64,000 nucleotides of DNA from Actinomycetota bacterium (GCA_005888335.1 VAWY01000126.1:74649-138648); one strand, 5' to 3'; positions 1 through 8,725 are shown, numbered from the stretch's first letter. Program-made: numbers and translations. The notes: generated by a model not told the origin, from the letters alone.

Positions 1-1
1 C

Positions 2-286
2 GGGCTGCGCTCGATGGACGTGCTGGCCCGCTACGGCGGCGACGAGTTCGCGGTCCTGCTGCCGGGCTGCACGCTGCCCGAGGCGCACGAGGTGCTCGAC
101 CGTATGCGCCTGTCGACCCCGCTCGGCCTGGGCTGCTCGATCGGCGTCACGAGCTGGCACGACGGCGAGCCGGGCGACGAGCTGATCGCGCGGGCTGACA
201 CCGCGCTGTACGCGTCCAAGCGCAGCGGGCGCAACCGCACGACGGCGCTCGAGCCCGACGGCGAGGCCGCGCTGCGGTTCGGCTAG
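2..286 (+). CDS. Diguanylate cyclase (GGDEF domain), C-terminal fragment
   Basis: The window opens inside this gene, so only the last 94 residues are present. RYGGDEFAVLLP is the GGDEF signature, which makes cyclic di-GMP from two GTP. CSIGV and the closing ADTALYASKRSGRNR stretch are the usual end of the domain. The GGDEF residues are intact, so activity is plausible. The sensory part lies outside the window. The stop shares four bases with the end of the convergent MerR gene. Confidence 0.9.
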   Translation, partial: GLRSMDVLARYGGDEFAVLLPGCTLPEAHEVLDRMRLSTPLGLGCSIGVTSWHDGEPGDELIARADTALYASKRSGRNRTTALEPDGEAALRFG

Positions 287-981
287 CGGTTGCGCTGCTC
301 GCGCAGCTCGTCGAGCAGCATCTTGGAGTGCATCGCGCCGATGAGCTCGCGCAGCGGCTCGGCGCCCGACGCGATGATCTCGACCGCCCGCTCGACCGGG
401 ACCTCGCCCGCCAGGCGGTCCAGCAGCGTCCCGACCTCCTCGGCGACGAGCGGCTCGAGCGCCTCGCGGTAGCGCAGCGTGTCGTAGACCGTGAACCCGA
501 GCGCCTCGTCGTAGCCCCCCGCGCGGAAGCGGGAGATCGCCGCGACGATGCGCTCGTCGTCGGCGTCGTAGCCGTCGGACGAGAGCACGCGGAGGTCCTC
601 CAGCCGCGTGAGCACGTTCTCGGGCACGTCGTAGCGGCGGGCCATGTCGGCGCGTGAGGCGGTGCCGGCCTCGGCGCGGTGCGCCAGGGCCCGCTCGACG
701 ACGCGGTCCTCGAGCTCGACGAGGCGCGCCGCGCGCTCGGGGTCGTCGTCGAGGACGTCCTTGATCAGCCGCAGCGGCAGGAAGCGCTCCTCCTGCAGGC
801 GCTTGATCAGCCGGATCCGGTCGACGAAGTTCTCGGGGTAGTACGCCATGTTGCGCGACGTCCGGACGATCTGGTCGCGCCCGCCGAGCAGGCCCTCGCG
901 CAGGTAGTGCTTGATCGTCCCCGAGCTGACGCCGCTGCGCTCGGCGAGCTCGCTCATCTTGAGGAGCTCAGCCTCAGCCAA
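283..981 (-). CDS. MerR family transcriptional regulator
   Basis: A 232-residue regulator. Residues 8-31 (MSELAERSGVSSGTIKHYLR) form the N-terminal MerR winged helix, followed by the helix that reads the second half of the site (YYPENFVDRIRLIKRLQEER). The rest is a helical effector domain with no cysteine cluster, so a metal sensor is unlikely. Its start overlaps the end of the CoA transferase gene by 8 bases, making it the last gene of the BKACE-CoA transferase-MerR operon. It is a good candidate, by position only, for the factor that binds the three matching palindromes at 3089, 6867 and 8726. Confidence 0.85.
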   Translation of the reverse strand: MAEAELLKMSELAERSGVSSGTIKHYLREGLLGGRDQIVRTSRNMAYYPENFVDRIRLIKRLQEERFLPLRLIKDVLDDDPERAARLVELEDRVVERALAHRAEAGTASRADMARRYDVPENVLTRLEDLRVLSSDGYDADDERIVAAISRFRAGGYDEALGFTVYDTLRYREALEPLVAEEVGTLLDRLAGEVPVERAVEIIASGAEPLRELIGAMHSKMLLDELREQRNR

Positions 982-2200
982 GGAAGCTTCCCTGCCGCTC
1001 GCTCGCCCGCCCGCCGACCGCGCCGGCCTCGATCAGCCGCTCGATCGCCTCGTCGTCGAAGCCCGCCTCGCGCAGCAGCTCCGCGGTGTGCTCGCCCAGC
1101 CCGGGCCCCGGGCCGCGCGCGGGGTCGCCCGGGGTGCGGCCGAGCTTGACCGGGACGCCGAGCAGGCGGACCGGGCGATCGGCGCCGGGCTGCTCGAGCT
1201 CGGCGATCATCCCGCGCGCCCGGACGAGCTCGGAGTCCAGCGCCTCGTCGAGGCCGAGCACCGGCTCCAGGCAGCAGTCGTGCTCGCCGGCGAAGGCCTG
1301 CCACTCGTCGCGCCTGCGCGAGCGGAAGACCTCCTGGACCTGCCGGTGCGTCTCGCTCCCCGGGCGCTCGAACTGCTTGTCGAGCAGGTCCTCGCGGCCG
1401 ACGCCGTAGCACCAGTTGCGCCAGAACTTCGGCTCCAGCGCGCCGAGCGTCACCCAGCCGTCGGCGCACTCGTAGGGGCGGTAGCAGACCAGCGAGCCGG
1501 CCAGCTCGGGGTCGCCGCGCTGCGGGGTGACGCCGTCGCAGAACCAGCGGGCCGCGACCATGGCGAGCCAGCTCAGCGCGCCGTCGGCCATCGAGACGTC
1601 GACGAGCTGGCCCTCGCCCGAGCGGTCGCGCTCGCGCAGCGCCGCGAGGATGCCGAAGGCGGCCATCAGCGCGCCGCCGCCGATGTCGGCGATCTGCCCC
1701 GCCGACTGCACCGGCGGGCCGCCGCGGTCGCCGGTCAGCCCGAGCAGGCCGATCAAGCCGAGGTAGTTCATGTCGTGCCCGCTGCGGTCGCGGTACGGGC
1801 CGTCCTGGCCGTAGCCGGTGATCGCGCAGTAGACCAGCCGCGGGTTGACCTCCCGCAGGCGGTCGTAGCCGACGCCCAGGCGGTCCAGGACGCCCGGCCT
1901 GAACGACTCGAGCAGGACGTCGGCGTCGCGGGCGAGGCGCAGCAGCACGTCGCGGCCCTCGTCGGTCTTGAGATCGATCCGGATCGAGCGCTTGCCCCGG
2001 TTGAGCGCCAGGAAGAGCGCCGAGTTGGCGCCCTGCTCGGCGCCCTCGTAGTACGGCGGCGACCAGCGCACGTAGTCGCCCATGCCGGCGTCCTCGACCT
2101 TGACCACGTCGGCGCCGAAGTCGCTGAGCAGCAGCGAGCAGAACCCGCCGGGCAGCAGCCGCGAGAGGTCGAGGACGCGCAGCCCCTCGAGCGCACTCAT
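974..2200 (-). CDS. CaiB/BaiF family (class III) CoA transferase
   Basis: A 408-residue class III CoA transferase, which moves CoA between carboxylic acids through an enzyme-bound anhydride on an aspartate. The family opening is clear (LEGLRVLDLSRLLPGGFCS, then DFGADVVKVE). The likely catalytic aspartate is in SGHDMNYLG, and SMADGALSWLA follows in the usual place. The ATG at 2200 overlaps the BKACE stop (ATGA), which implies translational coupling; a longer in-frame reading upstream is only the BKACE gene read in another frame. With BKACE it probably activates or recycles CoA during breakdown of a keto acid. The substrate cannot be read from the sequence. Confidence 0.9.
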   Translation of the reverse strand: MSALEGLRVLDLSRLLPGGFCSLLLSDFGADVVKVEDAGMGDYVRWSPPYYEGAEQGANSALFLALNRGKRSIRIDLKTDEGRDVLLRLARDADVLLESFRPGVLDRLGVGYDRLREVNPRLVYCAITGYGQDGPYRDRSGHDMNYLGLIGLLGLTGDRGGPPVQSAGQIADIGGGALMAAFGILAALRERDRSGEGQLVDVSMADGALSWLAMVAARWFCDGVTPQRGDPELAGSLVCYRPYECADGWVTLGALEPKFWRNWCYGVGREDLLDKQFERPGSETHRQVQEVFRSRRRDEWQAFAGEHDCCLEPVLGLDEALDSELVRARGMIAELEQPGADRPVRLLGVPVKLGRTPGDPARGPGPGLGEHTAELLREAGFDDEAIERLIEAGAVGGRASERQGSFLG

Positions 2201-3072
2201 GCCGCCGCCCTGGCCGGCAGCGCCAGCAGCTTGCGCGCCTCCTCGACCGTGGCCGGCCGGCGCCCGACGTCCTCGGTCATCTGACGCGCCTTGGCGATCA
2301 GGTCGCCGTTGGAGCGGGCCATCTCGCCGTTGGGCAGGTAGAAGTTGTCCTCCAGGCCGACGCGGATCGAGCCGCCGAGCGTGAGCGCCGCGGCGACGAG
2401 CAGCCACTGGTCGCGGCTGATCCCGATCACGCCCCAGTGCGAGCCGGCCGGGACGTTGTCGGCCATCGCGGCGAGGTTGCGGGCCGTGGGCGGGACGCCG
2501 CCGACGACGCCCATCACGAAGTCGACGTGCAGGGGCGGGTGCAGGACGCCCATGTCGACGAGCGGGGCCAGCGAGCCGACGTGTCCCAGGTCGAAGCACT
2601 CGTGCTCGGGCTTGATGCCCAGCTCGTTCATCGCGGTCAGGAACTCGATGATCTCGTCGAACGGGTTGGCGAAGACCGCGTTGAAGACGAACTGCTTGCG
2701 CTTGCGCGAGTACTTCGCGTAGTTCATCGAGCCCATGTTCAGCGCGGCGACGTCGGGCTTGAGCTCGCGCAGGTACTGCAGGCGCTTCTCGACCGATACC
2801 CCCATCGCGCCGGTCGAGTAGTTGATGATCAGCGCGTCGCCGACCTCGGCCCTGATCGCCTCGGTGATGGCGCGGAAGTCCTCGACCTCGTAGCTCGGCG
2901 TGCCGTCCGGCCGCCGGGCGTGGATGTGCACCATCACCCCGCCTTCGTCGACGATCCGGCGCGCCTCGGCGGCGTACTCGTCAGGGGTGTAGGGGATCGC
3001 CGGGCACTGGCCGCGATCGGCCAGCGACCCGGAGATCGAGCAGGTGATGACGACGGGATCGTCGAGGCTCAC
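2197..3072 (-). CDS. BKACE family (DUF849) beta-keto acid cleavage enzyme
   Basis: A 291-residue TIM-barrel enzyme of the 3-keto-5-aminohexanoate cleavage (kce-like) family. The family cleaves beta-keto acids with acetyl-CoA to give acetoacetate and a new acyl-CoA. The opening VVITCSISG, the zinc pair in VHIHARRPDG and the late VGLEDNFYLPNG are family hallmarks. The start is a GTG preceded by GGAGGG about 7 bases upstream. It is the first gene of a three-gene operon with the CoA transferase and MerR genes. A strong palindrome (3089-3110) lies 16 bases before the start. BKACE substrates are diverse, so the natural substrate is unknown. Confidence 0.9.
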   Translation of the reverse strand: MSLDDPVVITCSISGSLADRGQCPAIPYTPDEYAAEARRIVDEGGVMVHIHARRPDGTPSYEVEDFRAITEAIRAEVGDALIINYSTGAMGVSVEKRLQYLRELKPDVAALNMGSMNYAKYSRKRKQFVFNAVFANPFDEIIEFLTAMNELGIKPEHECFDLGHVGSLAPLVDMGVLHPPLHVDFVMGVVGGVPPTARNLAAMADNVPAGSHWGVIGISRDQWLLVAAALTLGGSIRVGLEDNFYLPNGEMARSNGDLIAKARQMTEDVGRRPATVEEARKLLALPARAAA

Positions 3073-3088
3073 GTGGGCGCCCTCCGCG

Positions 3089-3110
3089 GGAAGTGGGAAG
3101 TCCTACTTCC
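3089..3110. promoter_or_regulatory. Palindromic operator candidate, copy A
   Basis: A 22-base imperfect palindrome with core AGTGGGAAGTCCTACT; 18 of 22 positions are symmetric. The same core recurs at 6867 and 8726, each time just upstream of an acyl-CoA metabolism gene. It sits 16 bases before the GTG of the BKACE gene. Repression or MerR-type activation are both possible. Confidence 0.7.
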
Positions 3111-3150
3111 CACGATGCCCGCGGAGGGCCCCTCCGTCAAGCGGTGAGCG

Positions 3151-3594
3151 CTACTTCAGCTGCCCGCGGATCTCGCCCGCGGGGTGCTTCTTCGTGTGGA
3201 TGTTCACGTAGGTGTTGCCCGCCTTGATCGCCTTCAGCGCCGCCGCGAAGCTGGTCACGCCGGGCGCCTTGGTGAAGTTCTTGGCGGTCAGCGTGCCGCT
3301 CTTGGGCAGCTTGCAGGGCTTGAGGCAGATCGGGATGATCACCGGCCCCGCCTTGCCCGGCTTGCCGAAGTGGATGTGCGCGGCCTGCGCCGGGCCCGTC
3401 AATCCCTTGGCGCTGAGGGTGTACTTGATCGTCTTGCCGCTGATGGTGACCGTCGCCGAGCCGGTCGCCTTGGAGTTGCTCTTCGGTGTCTCCGACTTGC
3501 CGTTGAGCGTGGCGGTGAACTTGCTGCCCGCACCGATGGCGGGAACGGCGACGACGGCGAATGCCGCGAGGGCGATGACCAGAAGCCGGCGCAT
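3151..3594 (-). CDS. Secreted CHRD domain protein
   Basis: A 147-residue protein with a clear signal peptide (MRRLLVIALAAFAVVAVPAIG). It is followed by one CHRD domain, the fold named after chordin. The domain opens with FTATLNGKSETP, has AAHIHFG in the middle and ends with NTYVNIHTKKHPAGEIRGQL, which is very close to family consensus. Bacterial CHRD proteins are exported, but their biochemical role is not established. Two cysteines (PICLKPCK) could form a disulfide outside the cell. It stands alone between two acyl-CoA gene blocks, with no obvious functional link to them. Confidence 0.85.
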   Translation of the reverse strand: MRRLLVIALAAFAVVAVPAIGAGSKFTATLNGKSETPKSNSKATGSATVTISGKTIKYTLSAKGLTGPAQAAHIHFGKPGKAGPVIIPICLKPCKLPKSGTLTAKNFTKAPGVTSFAAALKAIKAGNTYVNIHTKKHPAGEIRGQLK

Positions 3595-3662
3595 GCGTTA
3601 CCTCCGAGGGAGATGATGGGTACCGCTAACGATGACGCCTACGCATCATGGCGCCTTCCCGA

Positions 3663-5237
3663 TCAGACGGGCACCACGCCGTGGCGCTTCCACGGCCGCT
3701 CGACGCGCTTGCCCTCCGCCATCTCCAGGGCCCGGATGATCGTCGGGCGCGTCTCGCGCGGGTCGATGACGTCGTCGACCATCGCGTTCTTCGCGGCGAT
3801 GTAGACGTCGATGATCTTGCGGTAGTTGGCGATCAGCTCGGCTTTCTTGGCCGCCGGGTCGTCCGCCGCCTCGACCTGCTTGCGGAAGACGATCTCCACG
3901 GCGCCCTCGGCGCCCATCACGCTGATCTCGGCGGTCGGCCAGGCGACGATGAGGTCGGGCTCGTAGGCGCGGCCGTTCATGACGTAGTAGCCCGCGCCGT
4001 ACGCCTTGCGCAGCACCACCGTGACCTTGGGCACCGTCGCGTTGGCCACGGCGTAGAGCATCTTGGCGCCGTGGCGGATGATCCCCGCCTGCTCGACCTT
4101 GGTGCCGACCATGAAGCCCGGCACGTCCATCAGGAAGACGAGCGGGATGCCGAAGGCGTTGCACAGGTTGACGAAGCGCGCCGCCTTGTCGGCCGAGTCG
4201 TTGTCGAGGATCCCGCCGAGGTGCTTGGGCTGGTTGGCGAGGATGCCGACCGGCCGGCCGCCGAAGCGAGCGAGGCAGGTGATGATCGTCCGCGCCCACT
4301 TGGGCTTGAGGTCGAAGTACCGCCCTTCGTCGACGATGCGCCGGATGACGTCGTACATGTCGTACGGCTTGCGGTTGGTCTCGGGCAGGACGTCGAGCAG
4401 CTCGTCGTCCATGCGGTCGACGGGGTCCGAGGTCGGGCGCGCGGGTGGCGGCTGCTCGCAGTGCGACGGGAAGAACGACAGGTACTCCCGGATCGCGGCG
4501 ATGCACGCCTCGTCGTCGGGCACCTCGAGGTCGCCGACCCCGGAGATGCGGCAGTGGATGCGCGCGCCGCCCAGCTCCTCCTGCGTCACGTTCTCCCCCA
4601 CCGCCGCGCGCACGAGGTGCGGGCCGGCCAGGGCCATCGAGCCGCGGCCCGAGACCATCGGCACGAAGTCGGCCAGCCCGGGGATGTACGCCGTCCCGGC
4701 GGCGCACGGGCCCATCAGCGCGGCGACCTGCGGGATGACGCCCGACGCGACGACCTCCTCGCGGAACAGGTGCCCGCTGCCGGCGAACAGCGAGCCGACG
4801 GCCTCCTGGATGCGGGCGCCGGCGCTGTCGAGCAGCCAGACCATCGGGATCCGCTTGGTCAACGCGAGGTCGCGCAGCCGGGCGACCTTCTGCTCGCCGC
4901 TCATGCCCATCGAGCCGGCCATCACCGTGAAGTCGTAGGCGGCGCAGGCGACCATCCGGCCGTCGACGCGGCCGTACCCGGTGATCACCCCGTCGGCGGG
5001 CGCCTCCTTGTCCTCCAGTCCGCGCACCGCGTAGTGGATGCCGGCGTGGATGCCCAGCTCGGTGAACTCGCCGCCGTCGTAGAGGAGGGCGAGGCGCTCG
5101 CGCGCGGTGAGCGCGCCCTTGCCGTGCTGCTGCTCGATCTTCGCCTCGCCGCCGCCGAGCCGGGCCTTGGCCCGCCGCTCGTGCAGGTCGTCGACGAGCG
5201 GGCGCAGGATCGAGGTCGGTTGCTCAGTCGAGGCCAT
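3663..5237 (-). CDS. Acyl-CoA carboxylase, carboxyltransferase (beta) subunit
   Basis: At 524 residues this is the usual length for the beta subunit of propionyl-, methylcrotonyl- or other acyl-CoA carboxylases, which moves CO2 from carboxybiotin to an acyl-CoA. Both crotonase-fold halves are intact. The N half carries DSAGARIQEAVGSLFAGSG for the acyl-CoA; the C half carries DVPGFMVGTKVEQAGIIRHG for biotin. The gene overlaps the arginase-like gene by 14 bases, so the two are probably co-transcribed with the enoyl-CoA hydratase further up. No biotin carboxylase subunit is in the window. A small biotinyl carrier at 38201 is a possible but unlinked partner. Substrate specificity is not evident. 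Confidence 0.9.
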   Translation of the reverse strand: MASTEQPTSILRPLVDDLHERRAKARLGGGEAKIEQQHGKGALTARERLALLYDGGEFTELGIHAGIHYAVRGLEDKEAPADGVITGYGRVDGRMVACAAYDFTVMAGSMGMSGEQKVARLRDLALTKRIPMVWLLDSAGARIQEAVGSLFAGSGHLFREEVVASGVIPQVAALMGPCAAGTAYIPGLADFVPMVSGRGSMALAGPHLVRAAVGENVTQEELGGARIHCRISGVGDLEVPDDEACIAAIREYLSFFPSHCEQPPPARPTSDPVDRMDDELLDVLPETNRKPYDMYDVIRRIVDEGRYFDLKPKWARTIITCLARFGGRPVGILANQPKHLGGILDNDSADKAARFVNLCNAFGIPLVFLMDVPGFMVGTKVEQAGIIRHGAKMLYAVANATVPKVTVVLRKAYGAGYYVMNGRAYEPDLIVAWPTAEISVMGAEGAVEIVFRKQVEAADDPAAKKAELIANYRKIIDVYIAAKNAMVDDVIDPRETRPTIIRALEMAEGKRVERPWKRHGVVPV

Positions 5238-6018
5238 TGGCGTCCTTTGGCAAGAGTGGTTCGATGAGGCCGGCGACGCGTGGAGCCTGGTCAGGCGCGT
5301 GCAGCGCGGTCACCTCCAGGCCAACGATCTCGCCGGCGTCGGCGACCGCGTCCAGCAGGTCGTAGAGCTTCTCCTCGGTCAGGCCGCCAGGGGCCGGGAA
5401 CTCGGCGGGCATGAACTCGGGGTCGAGGACGTCGCAGTCGAGGTGGACGTAGGTGGGCGCGCCGTCGAGCGCGTTCTGCAGCGCGACGAGGGTCTCGAGC
5501 GTCGGGCCGATCACCGTCGCCGGCGAGCGCTCGAGCAGCGCGCGCTCGCCCTCGTCGAGGGCGCGGACGCCGCACAGCACGACGCGGGCGGGATCGATCG
5601 CGCCGAAGCCGCTGTCCCACGCACCGCACGCGCCGGCCAGCGGCATGCCGCCGAGGAAGCCCGACGGCGTCGTCTGCGGGGTGTTGAAGTCGCCGTGCGC
5701 GTCGAGCCACAGCACCTTGGCGTCGGGCCGGTGGCGCATCACGGTGGGCAGCGTGGCCAGCGCGATCGTGCAGTGGCCCGCGGTGAGGACCGGGAACGCG
5801 CCGGCGCTGAGCGCGTCGTCGACCTGCCCGCCGGCCTCGAGCAGGCACCCGCGCGCCGCGCGCAGGTCGTCGGCCCAGTCCTGCGCCCGCAGCTCGCCGA
5901 GCGTCCCGACCAGCCGCGGCTCGACGCCGAGCCGGTCGCCGACGGCGCGCGCCAGCTCCTCCGCGCCGCGCGAGGAGTCCGCGGTGCGGTCCGACGTGCG
6001 GCAGCGCAGCGCGGTCAC
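5224..6018 (-). CDS. Arginase/agmatinase family hydrolase
   Basis: A 264-residue ureohydrolase-fold protein. Family members use two manganese ions to hydrolyse arginine, agmatine or related guanidino or formimino compounds. Metal-binding segments are seen in order: TAGHCTIAL, WLDAHGDFNTP and HLDCDVLDPEFMP. I chose the GTG at 6018 because GGAAGGGG lies just ahead and it overlaps the stop of the short upstream reading frame (GTGA); a GTG at 6030 is the alternative. Lying between a carboxyltransferase and an enoyl-CoA hydratase is unusual for an arginase, so the substrate may not be arginine. Confidence 0.8.
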   Translation of the reverse strand: MTALRCRTSDRTADSSRGAEELARAVGDRLGVEPRLVGTLGELRAQDWADDLRAARGCLLEAGGQVDDALSAGAFPVLTAGHCTIALATLPTVMRHRPDAKVLWLDAHGDFNTPQTTPSGFLGGMPLAGACGAWDSGFGAIDPARVVLCGVRALDEGERALLERSPATVIGPTLETLVALQNALDGAPTYVHLDCDVLDPEFMPAEFPAPGGLTEEKLYDLLDAVADAGEIVGLEVTALHAPDQAPRVAGLIEPLLPKDANGLD

Positions 6019-6074
6019 CGCCCCTTCCACGCCGGCTCCCGCTTCTCGAAGAACGCGCCACGCGCTTTTTTCAT
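6015..6074 (-). repeat. Duplicated 3' end of the enoyl-CoA hydratase gene
   Basis: Directly after the hydratase stop there is a second copy of that gene's final codons. It reads MKKARGAFFEKREPAWKGR and then stop, against the gene's own ending VRAFFEKREPQWRGR. Its ATG overlaps the hydratase stop (ATGA), and its own stop overlaps the chosen GTG of the arginase-like gene (GTGA). It looks like a tandem duplication or the remnant of a second hydratase gene. It now supplies the arginase ribosome-binding site. Confidence 0.7.
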
Positions 6075-6844
6075 CGGCCCCTCCACTGAGGCTCGCGCTT
6101 CTCGAAAAAAGCGCGCACGCCCTCGACCACGTCCTCCGTGCTCAGCGCCAGGCTCAGCTGGGCGTGCAGGAACTCGAGCGCGTCGGCGAAGGCCATGTCC
6201 TGCTGGCGGAACATCGCGTCCTTGCCCAGCCGCATGAGCACCGGCGACTTCGACGCCAGCTTGGTCGCCCACTCGCGCACGGCGCCGTCGAACTGCGCGC
6301 CCGGGACGACCTTGTTGACGAGGCCCAGGCGCTCGGCCTCGCGAGCGTCGATGCGCTCGCCGAGCAGCAGCAGCTCGTTGGTCTTCTTGCGCGGCACGTT
6401 GCGGTAGATGAGCGCCATGATCATGAACGGGAACACCCCGACGTTGATCTCCGGCGTGCCGAAGGTCGCGGTGTCCTTGGCGATCACCAGGTCGCACGAG
6501 AGCGCGATGCCGAGCGCGCCGGCCAGCACGTGCCCGTTCGCCGCGCACAGCGTCGGCTTGCCGAGCTCGCCGATCAGCCGGAACAGCTGGACGAAGCGCT
6601 CGGAGCCGAAGTGCTTGTGGACGAGCGGCACGTCGTCGCCGAAGCCGCCGAGGTTGGCGCCGGCGGAGAAGACGCGGTCGTGCGAGGAGGTCAGGACGAC
6701 CGCGCGCACGTCGCCGTCGTCGCGGGCGCGGCTCAGCGCGCCGGTCAGGTCCTCCAGGAGCTCGTTGGAGAGCGAGTTGCGCGTCTCGGGGTCATCGAGC
6801 GTGATCGTCGCGACGCCGTCGTCGACCTCGTAGCGGACCTTCAA
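6071..6844 (-). CDS. Enoyl-CoA hydratase/isomerase family protein
   Basis: A 257-residue crotonase. Oxyanion-hole segments are SAGANLGGF and GHVLAGALGIALSCD. The glutamate of FGTPEINVGVFP matches the first catalytic Glu of enoyl-CoA hydratases. There is no ATG near the domain start. A TTG at 6844 lies 7 bases after a perfect AAGGAGG (6852-6858), so TTG is the likely start. A copy of the shared palindrome (6867-6888) lies 22 bases upstream. Downstream are the duplicated tail, the arginase-like gene and the carboxyltransferase, probably as one operon. It likely hydrates an enoyl-CoA in acyl-CoA breakdown. Confidence 0.88.
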   Translation of the reverse strand: MKVRYEVDDGVATITLDDPETRNSLSNELLEDLTGALSRARDDGDVRAVVLTSSHDRVFSAGANLGGFGDDVPLVHKHFGSERFVQLFRLIGELGKPTLCAANGHVLAGALGIALSCDLVIAKDTATFGTPEINVGVFPFMIMALIYRNVPRKKTNELLLLGERIDAREAERLGLVNKVVPGAQFDGAVREWATKLASKSPVLMRLGKDAMFRQQDMAFADALEFLHAQLSLALSTEDVVEGVRAFFEKREPQWRGR

Positions 6845-6866
6845 CTCGCGCCCTCCTTGAGTCGTG

Positions 6867-6888
6867 GGCAGTGGGACGTTCCACTTGC
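6867..6888. promoter_or_regulatory. Palindromic operator candidate, copy C
   Basis: Core AGTGGGACGTTCCACT, matching copies A and B at most positions (consensus AGTRGGAMGTYCYACT). It lies 22 bases upstream of the TTG start of the enoyl-CoA hydratase, in the short gap behind the metalloprotease-like gene. Confidence 0.65.
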
Positions 6889-6963
6889 CAGTATGCACGG
6901 CGCTCGGCATCCGGCCGGCGCCCTTGATGCCGAAGGGCTTCGTCCGGCCGCCCGAGACCAGGA

Positions 6964-8661
6964 TCAGCGCGGCGTGTAGGCCAGCCGCACGCGCACGTTG
7001 CCCCGCGTGCGGCGCAGCGCGCGGCGTGTCGCGCGGCCGAGGCGCAGCGTCGCCACGGCCGGGCGCCCGGCGCGGGCGGACGCGCCGGCGCTCGCGATCG
7101 TGCGCCTGCCGAGCACGAGGCGCGCGGCGAGGCGGCCGTCCGAGGGCGGCGTGTAGCCGACGCGCAGGCCGCGGCCGCGCACGAGCGCGCGCAGGCCCCC
7201 GAGCCGGCGCAGCTTGGCCTCGGCGGCGGCGATCGCGGCGCCGAGCGGCGCGAAGGCGACGGCCGGCGCGGCCACCGGCGCCGGGGCCGGGGCGGGCGCG
7301 GGCGGCGGGGGCGGCGGGAGCGGCGGCGCGACGACGACGGTGCGGGTCGTCGTGGCGCGCGCCCCGGCGACGTCGGTGACGGTGAGCTGCGCCGTGTACG
7401 TCCCGGCCGCGGCGTACGTGTACGTGAATGTCGCGCCCTGGCCGTCGGCGACGCCGTCGCCGTCGACGTCCCAGGCGAACGAGGCCGGCGGGCCCGCCTC
7501 GTCGGTCGAGCCGCTGGCATCGAAGGTCACCGGATCGCCGGCGTGCGCGCCGGAGGTGGCGGTGAACGACGCGACGGGCGCCAGGTTGCCGGTCACGCAG
7601 GCGGCGAGCGCGCACAGGAACGTCGAGTCGTCGATGTTCCAGATCGGCGTGCCGGCCACGCCGAGCACGGGCCCGTCGGGGTTGAAGTAGTCGTCGTGGC
7701 CGCAGTCGATGTTCGACGCGAGCGCCCCCGGGCAGGCGGTGAGCATGCCGGCGGTCGGGATGCGCGCCCCGCCGTCCGGGTAGCACATGACGTCCACGGC
7801 GTCGAAGCAGTGCCCCGCGCCGGTCGAGTGCAGCGCGGTCCCCTGCACGGCGCCGAGGTTGTGCAGCAGCTCGTGCTCCGCGGTCGTCGCCGCGCTGATC
7901 CCGAAGCCCGGCGAGCCGTCGCCGAGCACGTACGCGAACAGACCGCCGTAGTTGGACCTGTTGGCGGCGCCGGCGGTGGGGTCCGTGCGCCGGGTGGCCA
8001 CCCCCGTCACGCCGTCGCCCTTGTAGATGCCGTCGGCGAAGACGAGGAAGTCGCGCGTGCACGAGGGCCCCGGCGTCGACGGGATCGTGGGGCACGACGG
8101 GGTGCCGCTCGTCACCAGGGGCTTGAGGTCGCCGGTCAGCGTCGTCGTGTCGCTGGCCGAGTAGGCGGACGCGGGCCGCGGAAGCGTCACCGACTGGATG
8201 TCGAGGTAGTTGGCGCCGCACGAGGTGCCGACGTCGAAGCGGACCGTGCGCGCGCCGCCGGTGGCGTCGAGGAACGCGCCCTGGACGAGCTTGATCGCTG
8301 CCGCGATGACGTCCGCGTAGTGCTTGCCCGAGGCGAAGCTGTCGGGGACGTCGGCCGGGTGCGCGTAGACGACCTTGATCGCGTTGCCCGCGGCCGCCTG
8401 GTGGACGATGTCGTCGGCCGCGGTCGGCGCGCCGCACCACGTCGGGGCGAGCGGCGCGTCGGGGATCGCCGCCGCCGCGCGGGCCCGCGCGCGGCGCGCC
8501 TGCCGGCGCAGCCGCCGGTCGGCGTCGCGCGGGATGCGATCGCCGTGCGAGACCACCCGCACTGCCGGCCGCTTGGGCGCCGGCCGGTGCGCCGAGGCGG
8601 GCGCCGCGCCGACGAGCGCCACGAGGGCGAGCAGGGCGAAGGCGAGGGCGGCGCGCGGCAT
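6964..8661 (-). CDS. Secreted HExxH metalloprotease-like protein with PKD domain
   Basis: A 565-residue exported protein with a signal peptide ending near ASAH. The central region has a zinc-protease motif, AEHELLHNLGAVQ, and about 40 residues later a Met-turn-like VMCYPDGG. Together these resemble metzincin peptidases. The usual third ligand position holds Gln, so a later His may complete the site. A PKD domain follows (PVASFTATSGAHAGDPVTFDASGS to YTAQLTVTDVAG), then a proline/alanine hinge and an arginine-rich C-terminal module that may bind the surface. Several cysteines suggest disulfides. Proteolytic activity is inferred, not certain. It is divergent from the acyl-CoA dehydrogenase gene. 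Confidence 0.75.
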   Translation of the reverse strand: MPRAALAFALLALVALVGAAPASAHRPAPKRPAVRVVSHGDRIPRDADRRLRRQARRARARAAAAIPDAPLAPTWCGAPTAADDIVHQAAAGNAIKVVYAHPADVPDSFASGKHYADVIAAAIKLVQGAFLDATGGARTVRFDVGTSCGANYLDIQSVTLPRPASAYSASDTTTLTGDLKPLVTSGTPSCPTIPSTPGPSCTRDFLVFADGIYKGDGVTGVATRRTDPTAGAANRSNYGGLFAYVLGDGSPGFGISAATTAEHELLHNLGAVQGTALHSTGAGHCFDAVDVMCYPDGGARIPTAGMLTACPGALASNIDCGHDDYFNPDGPVLGVAGTPIWNIDDSTFLCALAACVTGNLAPVASFTATSGAHAGDPVTFDASGSTDEAGPPASFAWDVDGDGVADGQGATFTYTYAAAGTYTAQLTVTDVAGARATTTRTVVVAPPLPPPPPPAPAPAPAPVAAPAVAFAPLGAAIAAAEAKLRRLGGLRALVRGRGLRVGYTPPSDGRLAARLVLGRRTIASAGASARAGRPAVATLRLGRATRRALRRTRGNVRVRLAYTPR

Positions 8662-8725
8662 CCCTCGACAAATCGGCGCAGCGTGCCAGCTCCTTGAGGC
8701 TGGTCAGCCAGACTTGAACAATGCT

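Noticed and set aside
6071..8671. 866-codon minus-strand frame joining the enoyl-CoA hydratase to upstream sequence
   Set aside because: Only its last 257 codons resemble a protein family. The rest is the metalloprotease gene read in another frame, and a clear AAGGAGG-TTG start separates them.
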